A stretch of 64,000 nucleotides of DNA from Paenibacillus sp. 32352 (GCF_002042965.1 NZ_MZNT01000006.1:186001-250000), one strand, 5' to 3'; shown: positions 43,324 to 52,360, numbered from the stretch's first letter. The notes: generated from the letters alone by a model not told the origin. A program made the numbers and translations.

Positions 43324-44457
43324 TCAGCCCCCCAGCTTCGTGCCGCATTCGGCACAGAACTTGGTCCCGGGTTTATTCACCTTCTGGCAGCCGGGGCATG
43401 GCTTGGAAAGCATTGAGCTTCCGCAATTCGAGCAAAATTTGGCATCCTCATCTATCAGCATATGGCAGGAATAGCATTCGATTTGTTCCTTGCTTAATTT
43501 GCCGCCGCAGTTGCCGCAAAACTTATCCCCCGGCTCGTTCATATGTCCGCAGGCTTGGCAGGAAGTGCTGTACACAGAAGAGTGGGCGAATGTCTGGGAA
43601 AAGCTGCTGCTCATAAGCCCGCTGCCTGCCCCAAAGCCGAAGCTCATACCGGCGGCAGCCATCCCGCCCCCGATCTCATTGCCTGCCGCGGCCTCCATCA
43701 CGTCAAATGAACGCTTCGCGTTATAGCGGGAATCTCCCATAATATCGAAGGCCGCTCTTTCGCCCAGCAGCTTGTTAATAGTCTCAAAATCTTCGTCCGG
43801 GAAATTAATAGACGATAGGTTGAAGTCTATCATTTCGATGCCGAACCGCTCGAATTCCCCGGCGAGGCTCTCATGAACCTTCTCGGATAGTTCCTCCAGC
43901 TTCGGCGCTATTTCCATGACCGATATTTTCTGGTTAATAATCAAATCCGCTATCATCGTCTTGACCTTCGTGACCGTAACGCCTTTGAAATGGCCCATCA
44001 CCGTGTCATATTTCACGACCTGCGCGTCGCCGACAGCACCGATCAGCTCCGTTAAAAACACGCGGAAATTGGTAATTCTCATGCCCATTTGACCGAAGGC
44101 CCGAACTCTTATCCGAACTCCGTATTTAGGATCGATCAGACTGATCGGGTCGCTCGTACCCCATAGCACGTCCAGCTTGGCGGTGTTATTGATAAAGAAC
44201 ACTTCTGCCGAGAACGGGGTTCTGCCGCCAAAGGGGAGGTTGATAAACGACTGAAGCAGCGGAATATTTTGGGAACGAAGCGTGTAAGTGCCGGGCGAGA
44301 AGAAGTCCAGCGCCCTGCCTCCCTTTACAAAAACCGCCATCTGCCCTTCCCCTACGATAAGCTGCGAACCATACACAAAGCTATCTCCGGGATAACGATA
44401 AACCAGCCAATCTCGATTCGCTATGCCATTAAATTTGATAACATCAATGATAGCCAA
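43324..44457 (-). CDS. SPFH-domain protein with C-terminal zinc ribbons (YdjI-like)
   Basis: 377 residues. An SPFH/Band 7-like domain (residues 1-250) starts LAIIDVIKFNGIANRDWLVY as in YdjI, then a Gly/Ala/Met-rich hinge, and three zinc ribbons: CQACGHMNEPGDKFCGNCGG, CYSCHMLIDEDAKFCSNCGS and CPGCQKVNKPGTKFCAECGT. I place the start at the TTG at 44457, six bases after AGAGGG; longer frames lack a site. YdjI-type proteins organise membrane stress responses with PspA-like partners; no pspA is in this window. Confidence 0.87.
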   Translation of the reverse strand: MAIIDVIKFNGIANRDWLVYRYPGDSFVYGSQLIVGEGQMAVFVKGGRALDFFSPGTYTLRSQNIPLLQSFINLPFGGRTPFSAEVFFINNTAKLDVLWGTSDPISLIDPKYGVRIRVRAFGQMGMRITNFRVFLTELIGAVGDAQVVKYDTVMGHFKGVTVTKVKTMIADLIINQKISVMEIAPKLEELSEKVHESLAGEFERFGIEMIDFNLSSINFPDEDFETINKLLGERAAFDIMGDSRYNAKRSFDVMEAAAGNEIGGGMAAAGMSFGFGAGSGLMSSSFSQTFAHSSVYSTSCQACGHMNEPGDKFCGNCGGKLSKEQIECYSCHMLIDEDAKFCSNCGSSMLSKPCPGCQKVNKPGTKFCAECGTKLGG

Positions 44458-44652
44458 ATCAATCCCTCTTTCATTCACCGTTTCCAAACATTGTATTAAT
44501 TGTATACACCTTGTCTCTTTTTATCAAATCCTATTTTGATATTTTGATATAAACGCCCCACAAAGCGAAGCCGCGGTTATGAAGCTGATGGAAGAAAAGA
44601 ATGATTTCGCAACATGACCGGTTGTTGACATTCCTGTGATATCTGTATATTC

Positions 44653-44671
44653 TGTATATGTATGATATACA
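44653..44671. promoter_or_regulatory. Operator of the GntR-ABC operon
   Basis: TGTATATGTATGATATACA has perfect 7-bp arms TGTATAT/ATATACA. It lies just downstream of a TTGACA (44623) / TATATT promoter and 24-42 bp upstream of the GntR frame, so binding would repress its own operon. Confidence 0.7.
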
Positions 44672-44694
44672 CAGTTGAGAGCGAGTGAAGGATT

Positions 44695-45081
44695 ACGAAA
44701 ATTATTATTTCAAACGTATCGGATCCCCCGATCTATCAGCAAATAAAAGGACAAATCAAGGATGCCATTTTGCGCGGAGAATTGGCCGAAGGCGAGCTTC
44801 TTCCTTCCATTCGGGCACTGGCTAATGACCTGCGCGTGAGCGTGCTGACGACCCGAAGAGTATATGACGAGCTGGAAGCGGAAGGCTTTATAACGACCAA
44901 GGCAGGCAAGGGATCCTATGTGGCTCAAGGCAATCTGGAGCTTTTACGGGAATCCAAGCGGCGTATGGTTGAAGAAAAGCTCACCGAAGCATGGAATGCG
45001 GCCCGCTCGCTCGGCATCAGTAAAAGCGAATTGTACCAAATGATGGACCTGCTGTTCGAGGAAGGAGATAGTGAATCATGA
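44695..45081 (+). CDS. GntR-family (YtrA subfamily) regulator with non-canonical start
   Basis: About 128 residues. The winged helix begins IIISNVSDPPIYQQIKGQIK and includes ELLPSIRALANDLRVSVLTT and GKGSYVAQG; a short YtrA-type helical tail follows. The frame is closed by TGA at 44686, and between it and the first canonical codon (TTG 44770) there is none. TTG 44770 would remove helix 1. Aligning to family N termini (MKIIIS type) puts the start at ACG 44695; GAAGG spacing would favour ATT 44701. Overlaps the ABC ATPase gene (ATGA). Confidence 0.72.
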   Translation, partial: TKIIISNVSDPPIYQQIKGQIKDAILRGELAEGELLPSIRALANDLRVSVLTTRRVYDELEAEGFITTKAGKGSYVAQGNLELLRESKRRMVEEKLTEAWNAARSLGISKSELYQMMDLLFEEGDSES

Positions 45082-45929
45082 GTTCGGTATTGGAAGTAGA
45101 AGGCTTACGCATCAATAGGGGCTCCTTCGAATTGCGCGATGTCAGCTTCTCTCTGCCTGAAGGCTGCATCACCGGTTTTATCGGGGTTAACGGCGCCGGC
45201 AAAACGACAACCATTAAATCCATTCTGGGATTAGCATTAAAGGATTCCGGGAAAATCCATGTATTCGGCAAGGATATGGATAAGCATGGACGGGAATTAA
45301 AAAACCGGATCGGCATCGTGTTCGATGAAGGCTATTTCTATGAGGATTTAACTATGGGAGAAATGAAAAGTGTTCTTGCGCCCGCCTACTCTAGCTGGGA
45401 TAATGCCGCTTTTCACAAGTACATGGATCGCTTCGGGCTGAATCCCGGCCAGAAAATATCTACTTTATCCAAAGGGATGCGAATGAAATATGCGATTGCC
45501 CTGGCTCTATCCCACCACGCGGATCTGCTGATCATGGATGAGCCGACAAGCGGACTGGATCCTTTAATACGAAGCGAGATTATGGAAATCCTGTTGGAGT
45601 TTATGGAGCAGGACGGCAAGAGCGTCTTTTTCTCCACGCATATTACCTCCGACCTTGATAAAATTGCGGATACGCTGGTTTTAATCGATAGAGGCAGTAT
45701 CATCTTTAACGAGGATAAGGACCTGCTGCTGGATACCCACGGCTTCGTCAAAGGAGACAAGAAAGAGCTTAACGAGCATACCCGGGACCTGTTTCTGACA
45801 CTGCGCGAAACTGCATATGGCTTTGAAGGCTTGACCCACAACAAACCGGCTGTACTGGAAAATATGGCTGGCGTTCTTATGGAGAAGCCCACCATCGAGG
45901 ATATCATGCTCGGCTATATAAGGAGGTAA
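45078..45929 (+). CDS. ABC transporter ATPase (YtrB/BcrA-like)
   Basis: A 283-residue ATPase with Walker A GVNGAGKTT (residues 36-44), the signature LSKGMRMKYAIALALSHHAD (about 133), Walker B LLIMDEPTSGLD and switch SVFFSTHITSDLDKIAD. C-terminal extension of about 60 residues as in antibiotic-export ATPases. First enzyme gene behind the GntR regulator, coupled to it by a 4-base overlap. Likely drives efflux of a membrane-active compound or lipid stress molecule with the next gene. Confidence 0.9.
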   Translation: MSSVLEVEGLRINRGSFELRDVSFSLPEGCITGFIGVNGAGKTTTIKSILGLALKDSGKIHVFGKDMDKHGRELKNRIGIVFDEGYFYEDLTMGEMKSVLAPAYSSWDNAAFHKYMDRFGLNPGQKISTLSKGMRMKYAIALALSHHADLLIMDEPTSGLDPLIRSEIMEILLEFMEQDGKSVFFSTHITSDLDKIADTLVLIDRGSIIFNEDKDLLLDTHGFVKGDKKELNEHTRDLFLTLRETAYGFEGLTHNKPAVLENMAGVLMEKPTIEDIMLGYIRR

Positions 45930-45934
45930 TGACT

Positions 45935-46585
45935 ATGCTGCTGAATCTGGTGAAGAAAGACTCCCTTCTCGTCAAAAAGTATATGATTCTCATGTTTGTC
46001 GCTGCCATTATCCTTCCTGTGTTTATCAAAATGAAAATGGAATTTCTTGCGTCCGGCGGCTTTCTGGCCTTCTTTATAAGCACGCTGTACATTCTGTTCC
46101 TGACGTTCAGCTCCGTCTCCATGTCAGAGTTCAAGCACAAAGGCTCCGCCCTGCTGTGTGCCACTCCTTATGGCAGGGCCGCGATCATTCAATCGAAATA
46201 TTTGTTTTTACTGCTTCTATTTATCGGCTGCTCCATCCTATATACCGTAACCTCCTGGCTGGTTCCGCAGCAAATGGGGATGTTAAGCTTGTCCGAATTT
46301 GCGTACTGCTTTCTTATTCTAACAGTGGTCTTCTCGATCATGGTTCCGGTGCAGTATCGCCTCGGCTTCGAAAAAGCGAGATATATGTTCTCGATTAGTA
46401 TTTTCGTCGTGCCGTTTATCGTTCCGGTTTTGTTGAAATATATGCAAGCTAACGACATCAGCTTCCATTGGACGCTTCCGGTTCCGGCCATCGTTCAGGG
46501 GCTGCTGCCTATTGTCTTGGCGCTCGCGATAGGCATGATTTCTATGACCGCTACCATCCGTATTTATGAAAAACAAAATCTTTAG
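45935..46585 (+). CDS. ABC-2-type permease partner
   Basis: 216 residues with six hydrophobic segments, opening MLLNLVKKDSLLVKKYMILM, as in small BcrB/YtrC-like permeases. AGGAGG lies 8 bases before the ATG at 45935; an ATG two codons earlier overlaps the ATPase stop. It completes the three-gene GntR-ATPase-permease unit. Confidence 0.85.
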   Translation: MLLNLVKKDSLLVKKYMILMFVAAIILPVFIKMKMEFLASGGFLAFFISTLYILFLTFSSVSMSEFKHKGSALLCATPYGRAAIIQSKYLFLLLLFIGCSILYTVTSWLVPQQMGMLSLSEFAYCFLILTVVFSIMVPVQYRLGFEKARYMFSISIFVVPFIVPVLLKYMQANDISFHWTLPVPAIVQGLLPIVLALAIGMISMTATIRIYEKQNL

Positions 46586-46718
46586 AACCGCTCCTGCCAA
46601 ACAAGGGGGTGTGACGGGCCATCCGGTCTGCCGCACCTCCTATCTTTTGTTGCCTGCCGTTTCACCTTCATTGTATGATGAACAAAGAATTACGACAGGA
46701 AGAGAGGGACTGACCACG

Positions 46719-47522
46719 ATGAGTTTTCAACAGCTCGTTTCCATCATACCGGTGTTCGAACAAGTAGAGACCTTCACTACGGCTCAAACCATCATCAGCC
46801 CTCCCGACCGCCACCTTATCCTTGTCGTACTGCGCGGACATCTCTTAATCTCAGGCTGCAATCAAGAGCCCGCTATGGTTGCTCAAGGCTTCGCCTGCCA
46901 CCCGCAGTACAGCCCTTTCACCATCCAGGTTCCCAAAACCAAATCGGCCGAATACCTCGTCATTTCATATCGTATCTTCCCCGAGAGCAGTGCCTGGACC
47001 CTGCATGGCCCGCTTCGTACCTACAGTGAAGTAAAAATCAAGTATATGCTGGACGAGCTAATCCGGATGACGGGGGATCTCCATACTCCTTCCGACGAGG
47101 AGCAACTCGTGCAGCAGGTCCGCAAGCGTCTGCTCCTGGAACGCATCCTGTTCATCTATTTATATGAGACCCAATGGACCCAGGAGGACAAGTCTTCTGC
47201 GGTCAGCATGGAAGAATCCCTTAACTATATAAACGAGCATTACATGCTGAAGCTCACCCTCCCTATGCTGGCGGAACGTGCCGGAATGAGCGTAGGTCAT
47301 TACACGGTTTTGTTCAAAAACCTCACAGGAACCACCATGAGCCATTATTTACGCAGACTGCGGATTCAAAAAGCGAAGCAAATGTTCCAGCAAACGCAGC
47401 TCCCTGCCAAAGAAATTGCCCAGCGCGTCGGCTTCATGGACTATTTCCATTTTAGCCGGACCTTTAAACAGGAAACGGACCTTTCTCCTACGGAGTACCT
47501 CAAGAGCTTGGATAAAATCTAA
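46719..47522 (+). CDS. AraC-family regulator of the siderophore operon
   Basis: 267 residues: an N-terminal cupin-like sensor half (residues 1-150) and a C-terminal pair of helix-turn-helix motifs (LTLPMLAERAGMSVGHYTVL and EIAQRVGFMDYFHFSRTFKQ). It directly precedes a Fur-boxed siderophore-binding lipoprotein gene, the arrangement of B. subtilis btr-feuABC, where Btr activates on binding bacillibactin. Unlike Btr it has no fused FeuA-like binding domain. ATG at 46719 with GAGAGGG upstream; the frame reaches back into the permease gene but lacks a better start. Confidence 0.85.
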   Translation: MSFQQLVSIIPVFEQVETFTTAQTIISPPDRHLILVVLRGHLLISGCNQEPAMVAQGFACHPQYSPFTIQVPKTKSAEYLVISYRIFPESSAWTLHGPLRTYSEVKIKYMLDELIRMTGDLHTPSDEEQLVQQVRKRLLLERILFIYLYETQWTQEDKSSAVSMEESLNYINEHYMLKLTLPMLAERAGMSVGHYTVLFKNLTGTTMSHYLRRLRIQKAKQMFQQTQLPAKEIAQRVGFMDYFHFSRTFKQETDLSPTEYLKSLDKI

Positions 47523-47587
47523 AAATATAACATGCTCGATCTTCAGATTAGATATGGTCGAACCCTCACTATGCGGCTAAAATCAAT

Positions 47588-47608
47588 TGAGAATAATTAT
47601 TATTATCA
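47588..47608. promoter_or_regulatory. Overlapping Fur boxes upstream of the lipoprotein operon
   Basis: TGAGAATAATTATTATTATCA contains two staggered 7-1-7 Fur matches (TGAGAAT-A-ATTATTA and TAATTAT-T-ATTATCA). It ends just before AGGAGG, so Fur would also cover the ribosome binding site region. Confidence 0.8.
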
Positions 47609-47620
47609 GGAGGAACATTC

Positions 47621-48592
47621 ATGCAGCATCGATTTAGCCGCATCTTTACTTTTACTTTATGGTTGGTTCTTGCCATAAGCCTCGCCGCTTGCGGTCAAAC
47701 CGCAGGCAATTCCGGCCAGAGCGGTCAAGCTAGCCAAGGCAGCTCTCCCTCTGCAGCACCGGCCGAAGGCAAAATTATCGTAGAAGACGCCCAAGGAACG
47801 GTCACGCTTCCTAAGAAACCGGAGCGCATCGTGACTATGGACTTCAGCTTTACCGACATGCTGGTTACGTTAGGCGTTCAGCCCGTAGGAATCGCCGATG
47901 ATGGCAATAAAGACTTATTCATGGATGCCGTAAAGAGCCAGTTGAAATCCTATACATCCGTTGGCTCCCGCTATGAGCCGAACATTGAGCTGATCAGCTC
48001 TCTCAAGCCCGATCTCATTATCGTCGATATCAATAAGCATAAGAATGCGCTGCCTCAGCTGAAAGCCATCGCACCGATTCTTGTGTTGAACGACTTCCAG
48101 GCGGATTACGAACAAATGCTCAAAAACTACATCATTACCGCCAAAGCCGTCGGCAAGGAAGCCGAAGGAAAGAAACGTCTCGAAGAGCACCAAGCCAAAA
48201 TGGAAGCAGCCAAGAAAAAGATTACAAATGCTAACCTGACCGTTCTACCTGCCGTAGTCAATCCAACCGGATTCTTCGGTCATTCCGACCATTCTTATTC
48301 CGGCTCCATGTTGAAAATGCTGGGCTTCACCGATCCTCTACACAGCGATACGGCTTATCCTCAGCTGACTCTGGAGCAGCTGGTCGAGACCAACCCTCAA
48401 GCGTTGTTCCTTATGCCAACGGATAAAGTGACCATCGTGAACCAGTGGGAAACGAATCCTTTATGGAAAAAGATCGATGCTGTCGCCAAAAATAAAGTGT
48501 ACTCGGTGGAACGCCGTGATTGGTCGCTATCCCGAGGCATGCTCGGATCGGAGAAAATCGCCGAAGATATTTTAAAGCAGCTGGGAGAATAA
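47621..48592 (+). CDS. Siderophore-binding lipoprotein (FeuA/FecB-like)
   Basis: 323 residues. Signal peptide with lipobox LAAC (Cys about 24), Ser/Gly/Gln linker, then a class III binding fold: KKPERIVTMDFSFTDMLVTL near residue 66 and LISSLKPDLIIVDINKHKNA near 125. AGGAGG precedes the ATG. It heads lipoprotein-permease-permease with no ATPase gene. Ligand not determined. Confidence 0.88.
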   Translation: MQHRFSRIFTFTLWLVLAISLAACGQTAGNSGQSGQASQGSSPSAAPAEGKIIVEDAQGTVTLPKKPERIVTMDFSFTDMLVTLGVQPVGIADDGNKDLFMDAVKSQLKSYTSVGSRYEPNIELISSLKPDLIIVDINKHKNALPQLKAIAPILVLNDFQADYEQMLKNYIITAKAVGKEAEGKKRLEEHQAKMEAAKKKITNANLTVLPAVVNPTGFFGHSDHSYSGSMLKMLGFTDPLHSDTAYPQLTLEQLVETNPQALFLMPTDKVTIVNQWETNPLWKKIDAVAKNKVYSVERRDWSLSRGMLGSEKIAEDILKQLGE

Positions 48593-48597
48593 CCGAA

Positions 48598-49620
48598 ATG
48601 GAAACTTCCGCGCAATTGGAGAAGCAGAGCCGCTCTTGGTTTCTGCTCTCCCTTTTTTGTATGGGCACGCTCCTGTTAATCGGCGGCATGCTGCTGAGCC
48701 TCAAGTGGGGGCAAGCGCAGCTGTCCTGGGGCACGTTATTCGAGGCTCTTACCTATCAGGGCCATGATAAGCTTCATCTGTATATCCAGACGCTGCGGCT
48801 GCCGCGCACTTTGACAGCCTGCATGGTGGGCATTATGCTCGCCCTCGCGGGCCTATTGACGCAGCTTACGACCAAGAACCCGCTTGCCTCGCCGCATATC
48901 TTCGGGATTAATGCCGGAGCTTCCTTGGCTGTTGTTCTCGGATTGGTGCTGTCCGCCGGACTGGGATTGATGGCATCGATGGCGCTTGCCTTCTTGGGAG
49001 CTGTCGCCGGAGCTCTCCTCGTCTGGTCGTTAGCAGGCATCGGACACAAGCAGGTGGTCCGAATGGCCCTTGCGGGCATTACCGTCCACTTCCTGCTGTC
49101 ATCACTGACAGAAGGGGCTATGATCTTGAACCAATACTCTACAGAGAGCATGATCTTCTGGCTGGTCGGCTCGGTGAATCGCGCAGGCTGGCATGAGGTG
49201 GCGGCGCTCCTCCCTTTTTTGGCCGGCGGGCTTCTGCTGCTCGGCTTCATGGTGCCTGCCTTCCGCCTGCTGCCGCTTGATGACGATATTGCATCGGGAT
49301 TGGGCCAAAGGGTTGCCCTCGTTCGCGGAACCGGAATGCTGTTGGTCATCGTATTTGCCGGTTCAGCCGTCGCCGTATGCGGCCCGATCGGTTTTATATG
49401 TCTCATCGTTCCTCATATCGCCCGTTCGCTGGCAGGCCCGAGCCTGAACGTTCTCGTGCCGTTGACCGGACTGCTCGGCGGCTTGATGCTCGTCTATGCG
49501 GATTTATTCAGCCGCTTTATTGCTTTTCCGTTCGAATCGCCCGTAGGCATCGTAACGTCCGCCATTGGAGCGCCGTTCTTTATTTATTTATCACGGCGGC
49601 AAGGAGGCTCGAGGAAATGA
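48598..49620 (+). CDS. FecCD-family siderophore permease
   Basis: 340 residues with nine or ten helices and the family blocks TLRLPRTLTACMVGIMLALA (residues about 62-81) and GSAVAVCGPIGFICLIVPHI (about 250). ATG at 48598 is 5 bp after the lipoprotein stop. Partners with the next permease. Confidence 0.9.
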   Translation: METSAQLEKQSRSWFLLSLFCMGTLLLIGGMLLSLKWGQAQLSWGTLFEALTYQGHDKLHLYIQTLRLPRTLTACMVGIMLALAGLLTQLTTKNPLASPHIFGINAGASLAVVLGLVLSAGLGLMASMALAFLGAVAGALLVWSLAGIGHKQVVRMALAGITVHFLLSSLTEGAMILNQYSTESMIFWLVGSVNRAGWHEVAALLPFLAGGLLLLGFMVPAFRLLPLDDDIASGLGQRVALVRGTGMLLVIVFAGSAVAVCGPIGFICLIVPHIARSLAGPSLNVLVPLTGLLGGLMLVYADLFSRFIAFPFESPVGIVTSAIGAPFFIYLSRRQGGSRK

Positions 49621-50594
49621 AAAATACGCTGATTCTCCTTCTGGCTTGCCTGGTGATGGTTATCTTAAGTGTCATTTCGTTCAGTGTGGGTGCTGTCTCG
49701 ATTCCGTTGTCCGATATCGGCAGCGGCCTGTTCTATCAGGACAGTTCCTCCTACTTCATCGTTCATGAATTGCGGCTGCCGCGTGTCCTCGTCGCTATCT
49801 TAGCTGGATTCGGGTTAGCTGTCGCCGGAGGCATCCTGCAAAGTCTGGTCCGCAATCCATTGGCCAGTCCCGATGTGATAGGCATTACGAAAGGCGCAGG
49901 CTTCATGGCGGCAGCCGTTATTTTCCTGTTCCCCCAATCGCCGGTTTATGTGCTGCCTCTAGCCGCATTTGCCGGGGCGGTTGCCGCCTTTCTTATCCTG
50001 CTGGCCCTAAGCAGGAAGCTCACCTTGACTCCGGCAGCGCTGGCTCTTGTCGGCGTGGCGATCGGAGCCGTGTTTCAAGCGGGAATTCAATATTTGATCG
50101 TGACGAATCCGACCAACGTCAATATGGCGCTACTGTGGATGTCCGGCAGCTTATGGGGACGCGGCTGGAGCCAGGTGCAGTACCTACTGCCTGCTATGAT
50201 CGTGCTGCTCGCCTTTGCTTACGGAAGCTTCAGGAAGCTGAACGTCTTTCAGCTTGGCGACGAAATCAGCGTCTCGCTAGGTCTGCCTGTTGTGCGCGAG
50301 CGCTTCTGGCTGTTTTTATTGGCGGTAGCCTTATCCGGTATTTCCGTATCGGCTGTCGGCGCCATCGGCTTCATCGGACTTCTGGCTCCCCATATGGCAC
50401 GAAGCCTTGTCGGAAGCCTCAATCAACGGCTTCTTCCGCTGGCGGCGGTATTGGGCGCAGACCTCATGCTGCTTGGCGACTGCCTGGGCCGTGTTATCAT
50501 CATCCCGCGCGAAGTTCCCGTCGGCATCATGACCGCCGTTATCGGCGCACCCTACTTCATCTATTTGCTGCGCCGGGAAAGGTTAAGACGCTAG
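49617..50594 (+). CDS. FecCD-family siderophore permease
   Basis: 325 residues with the blocks ELRLPRVLVAILAGFGLAVA (about residue 50) and ISVSAVGAIGFIGLLAPHMA (about 235). The ATG overlaps the previous stop (ATGA). The operon ends here with a strong terminator, so an ATPase must come from elsewhere, most simply from the gene at 52399. Confidence 0.9.
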   Translation: MKNTLILLLACLVMVILSVISFSVGAVSIPLSDIGSGLFYQDSSSYFIVHELRLPRVLVAILAGFGLAVAGGILQSLVRNPLASPDVIGITKGAGFMAAAVIFLFPQSPVYVLPLAAFAGAVAAFLILLALSRKLTLTPAALALVGVAIGAVFQAGIQYLIVTNPTNVNMALLWMSGSLWGRGWSQVQYLLPAMIVLLAFAYGSFRKLNVFQLGDEISVSLGLPVVRERFWLFLLAVALSGISVSAVGAIGFIGLLAPHMARSLVGSLNQRLLPLAAVLGADLMLLGDCLGRVIIIPREVPVGIMTAVIGAPYFIYLLRRERLRR

Positions 50595-50627
50595 GCAAGC
50601 TGCTGCCTGCTATACTACAACCCAAAA

Positions 50628-50677
50628 CAAAAAAACAATCGGTTCGAGCCCCTGGGCTTGGTCCGATTGTTTTTTTG
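50628..50677. terminator. Bidirectional terminator
   Basis: CAATCGG and CCGATTG pair with an inner GAGCCC/GGGCTT stem; seven A residues at left and seven T residues at right serve the permease gene and the converging DUF4180 gene. Confidence 0.92.
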
Positions 50678-50710
50678 TCTGGATACATTTCCTCTGCACT
50701 TCATTCCCTG

Positions 50711-51079
50711 TTACCTGACGCTATGAAGCGCCTCAAGTCCGGCCTCGTTATTTTTTACAAAAAAGAACTGCTTGCCATGGTTGCACTCATAAATAAAATC
50801 TCTGAGGCTCTTGCTGTTATATCCTTCAAAGTCTCCGACTACGGCGAGCTTGACTTGATAGTTGGTATATTTCTGCAGGATTTCTCCCGCAAGCTTCGTT
50901 CTCAGCTCGAAGAAGTCCTCTGTTATATTCACCTTATTCAGCAAAATTTTATGGCATTCCTCGGTGTAATTTACCGTTGCCATCAAATCCAAAGCATCCT
51001 GAACGTCGCCTATTACGATGTCGGAGCTTTCTATTACGGCGACCTTGGAGTCGCCCCTTTGATCTATGACAATGTTCAT
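50711..51079 (-). CDS. DUF4180-domain protein
   Basis: A 122-residue cytosolic protein with the DUF4180 pattern: a start like MNIVIDQRGDSKVAVIESSD, then GDVQDALDLMATVNYTEECH, and the ending FEGYNSKSLRDFIYECNHGK. No function is known; such genes are often single genes in Firmicutes. It lies between two iron-uptake units without an obvious link. Confidence 0.8.
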   Translation of the reverse strand: MNIVIDQRGDSKVAVIESSDIVIGDVQDALDLMATVNYTEECHKILLNKVNITEDFFELRTKLAGEILQKYTNYQVKLAVVGDFEGYNSKSLRDFIYECNHGKQFFFVKNNEAGLEALHSVR

Positions 51080-51168
51080 TTCCTCTCTCCCCTCCAGCTA
51101 AATCGGAGCCAGCCTGTGTGCTCCTGTGTCCTCCATTGTACCATATATTCCCACCCACCAAAATCAGG

Positions 51169-52227
51169 CTACTCCATCATCTGTTTCACCAGCTCCCGAT
51201 TGCGGGTTTTAAATACCTCGTTATGCGACGATACCATAGCGCTCTTGCTGGCATCAGGCTGAATGAATTGCTTGGCCTTGTTCACGGCATTGGCTGCGTC
51301 TTGAAAGGCGCCGGCAATCAAATGCAGCTTGCCGTCATGCATCAGAATATCCCCGGCTGCATAAAGCCCGGGTACCGAGGTTTCGCTGTTGGTGTTTCCC
51401 GCAATATAGTCACTGTTTATCATGTCGATATTCAGACCGCTGTTTACGAGCAGGTTCGTATCCCGTTCATAGCCATGATTGATGACTACTTCATCGACGG
51501 GCAGGCACGTGACCTGGCCTGTGTCATGATGCGTCAGCTCAACCGATTCAATCGATTCATGATCAGCTGCTGCTATTAATCGGGTAATGGTCGTTTGAAA
51601 ATAGCAGTGAACCGAGCTGTTCTTCAGCTGCGTTACTTGGGACTCATGGCCGGATAAGGCGTCCTTGCGGTAAGTAAGGTACACTTGCCGGGCAATCGGC
51701 TCCAGCTCATTGGCCCAATCAATGGCGGAATTACCGCCTCCGGAAATAATAACGGTTTTATCCTTAAACTGCTTCAAGGATTTCACCGTATAGTGCAGAT
51801 TGCTGACCTCATACCGCTCCGCTCCTTCGATCTCCAGCCTGGTAGGCTTCAGGATACCGCTTCCTACGGCGACAATGACCGTTTTCGAGTAATGCTTCCG
51901 TCCGGACGCGGTATGAAGCACGAAGATCCCATCGTCGTTGCGTGTCATCGACTGCACCTTTTCATTCAGCACCACCTCAGGCTGAAACGTCAGCCCCTGC
52001 TGGACAAGCTGTTCTATGAGCTTAGCGCCGGGAATAGGTGTGAGGCCCCCGATATCCCAGATCATCTTCTCCGGATATACATGAACCTTTCCTCCCAGCT
52101 GCGGCTGGTATTCGATCAGCTTGGTCTTCATCTCTCTCAGACCGCTATAAAAAGTGGAATAAAGCCCTGCCGGGCCTCCTCCTATTACCGTTACGTCAAA
52201 TAATTCCTCACCGTACAAATTGGTCAC
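51169..52227 (-). CDS. Ferredoxin/flavodoxin-NADP reductase-type flavoprotein (YcgT/YumC-like)
   Basis: 352 residues. FAD motif VTVIGGGPAGLYSTFYSGLR (residues about 12-31), a NADPH Rossmann motif TVIISGGGNSAIDWANELEP (about 152) and the C-terminal VPGLYAAGDILMHDGKLHLI region of type 2 ferredoxin-NADP reductases. B. subtilis YcgT belongs to the Fur regulon. A perfect Fur box lies 19 bp upstream. It may reduce ferric siderophores or supply electrons for it, given its divergent pairing with the uptake operon. Confidence 0.88.
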   Translation of the reverse strand: MTNLYGEELFDVTVIGGGPAGLYSTFYSGLREMKTKLIEYQPQLGGKVHVYPEKMIWDIGGLTPIPGAKLIEQLVQQGLTFQPEVVLNEKVQSMTRNDDGIFVLHTASGRKHYSKTVIVAVGSGILKPTRLEIEGAERYEVSNLHYTVKSLKQFKDKTVIISGGGNSAIDWANELEPIARQVYLTYRKDALSGHESQVTQLKNSSVHCYFQTTITRLIAAADHESIESVELTHHDTGQVTCLPVDEVVINHGYERDTNLLVNSGLNIDMINSDYIAGNTNSETSVPGLYAAGDILMHDGKLHLIAGAFQDAANAVNKAKQFIQPDASKSAMVSSHNEVFKTRNRELVKQMME

Positions 52228-52245
52228 CCTCCACCTGAATAAAAA

Positions 52246-52260
52246 TGATAATCATTATCA
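52246..52260. promoter_or_regulatory. Fur box facing the flavoprotein gene
   Basis: TGATAATCATTATCA, a perfect 7-1-7 Fur palindrome, 19 bp from the YcgT-like start. Confidence 0.92.
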
Positions 52261-52345
52261 ATTAACTTTACACGGTATTTGACACTTTTTCAAGAACGGG
52301 TTGACAAGAAGAGGAAATCCTTTTATCGTATTAGATTAGTGATAT

Positions 52346-52360
52346 TGATAATCGTTATCA
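52346..52360. promoter_or_regulatory. Fur box facing the ATPase operon
   Basis: TGATAATCGTTATCA, a Fur palindrome with one central-arm mismatch, exactly 100 bp from the other box and 39 bp before the ATPase start. Between them lie both promoters. Confidence 0.9.

Noticed and set aside
44770..45081. GntR gene starting at the TTG at 44770
   Set aside because: That start would cut off the first helix of the winged helix (PIYQQIKGQI), and no ribosome binding site precedes it.
47621..50594. A missing ATPase gene hidden in this operon
   Set aside because: Genes are separated by 5 bp or overlap, and no Walker motif occurs in any frame before the terminator at 50628.
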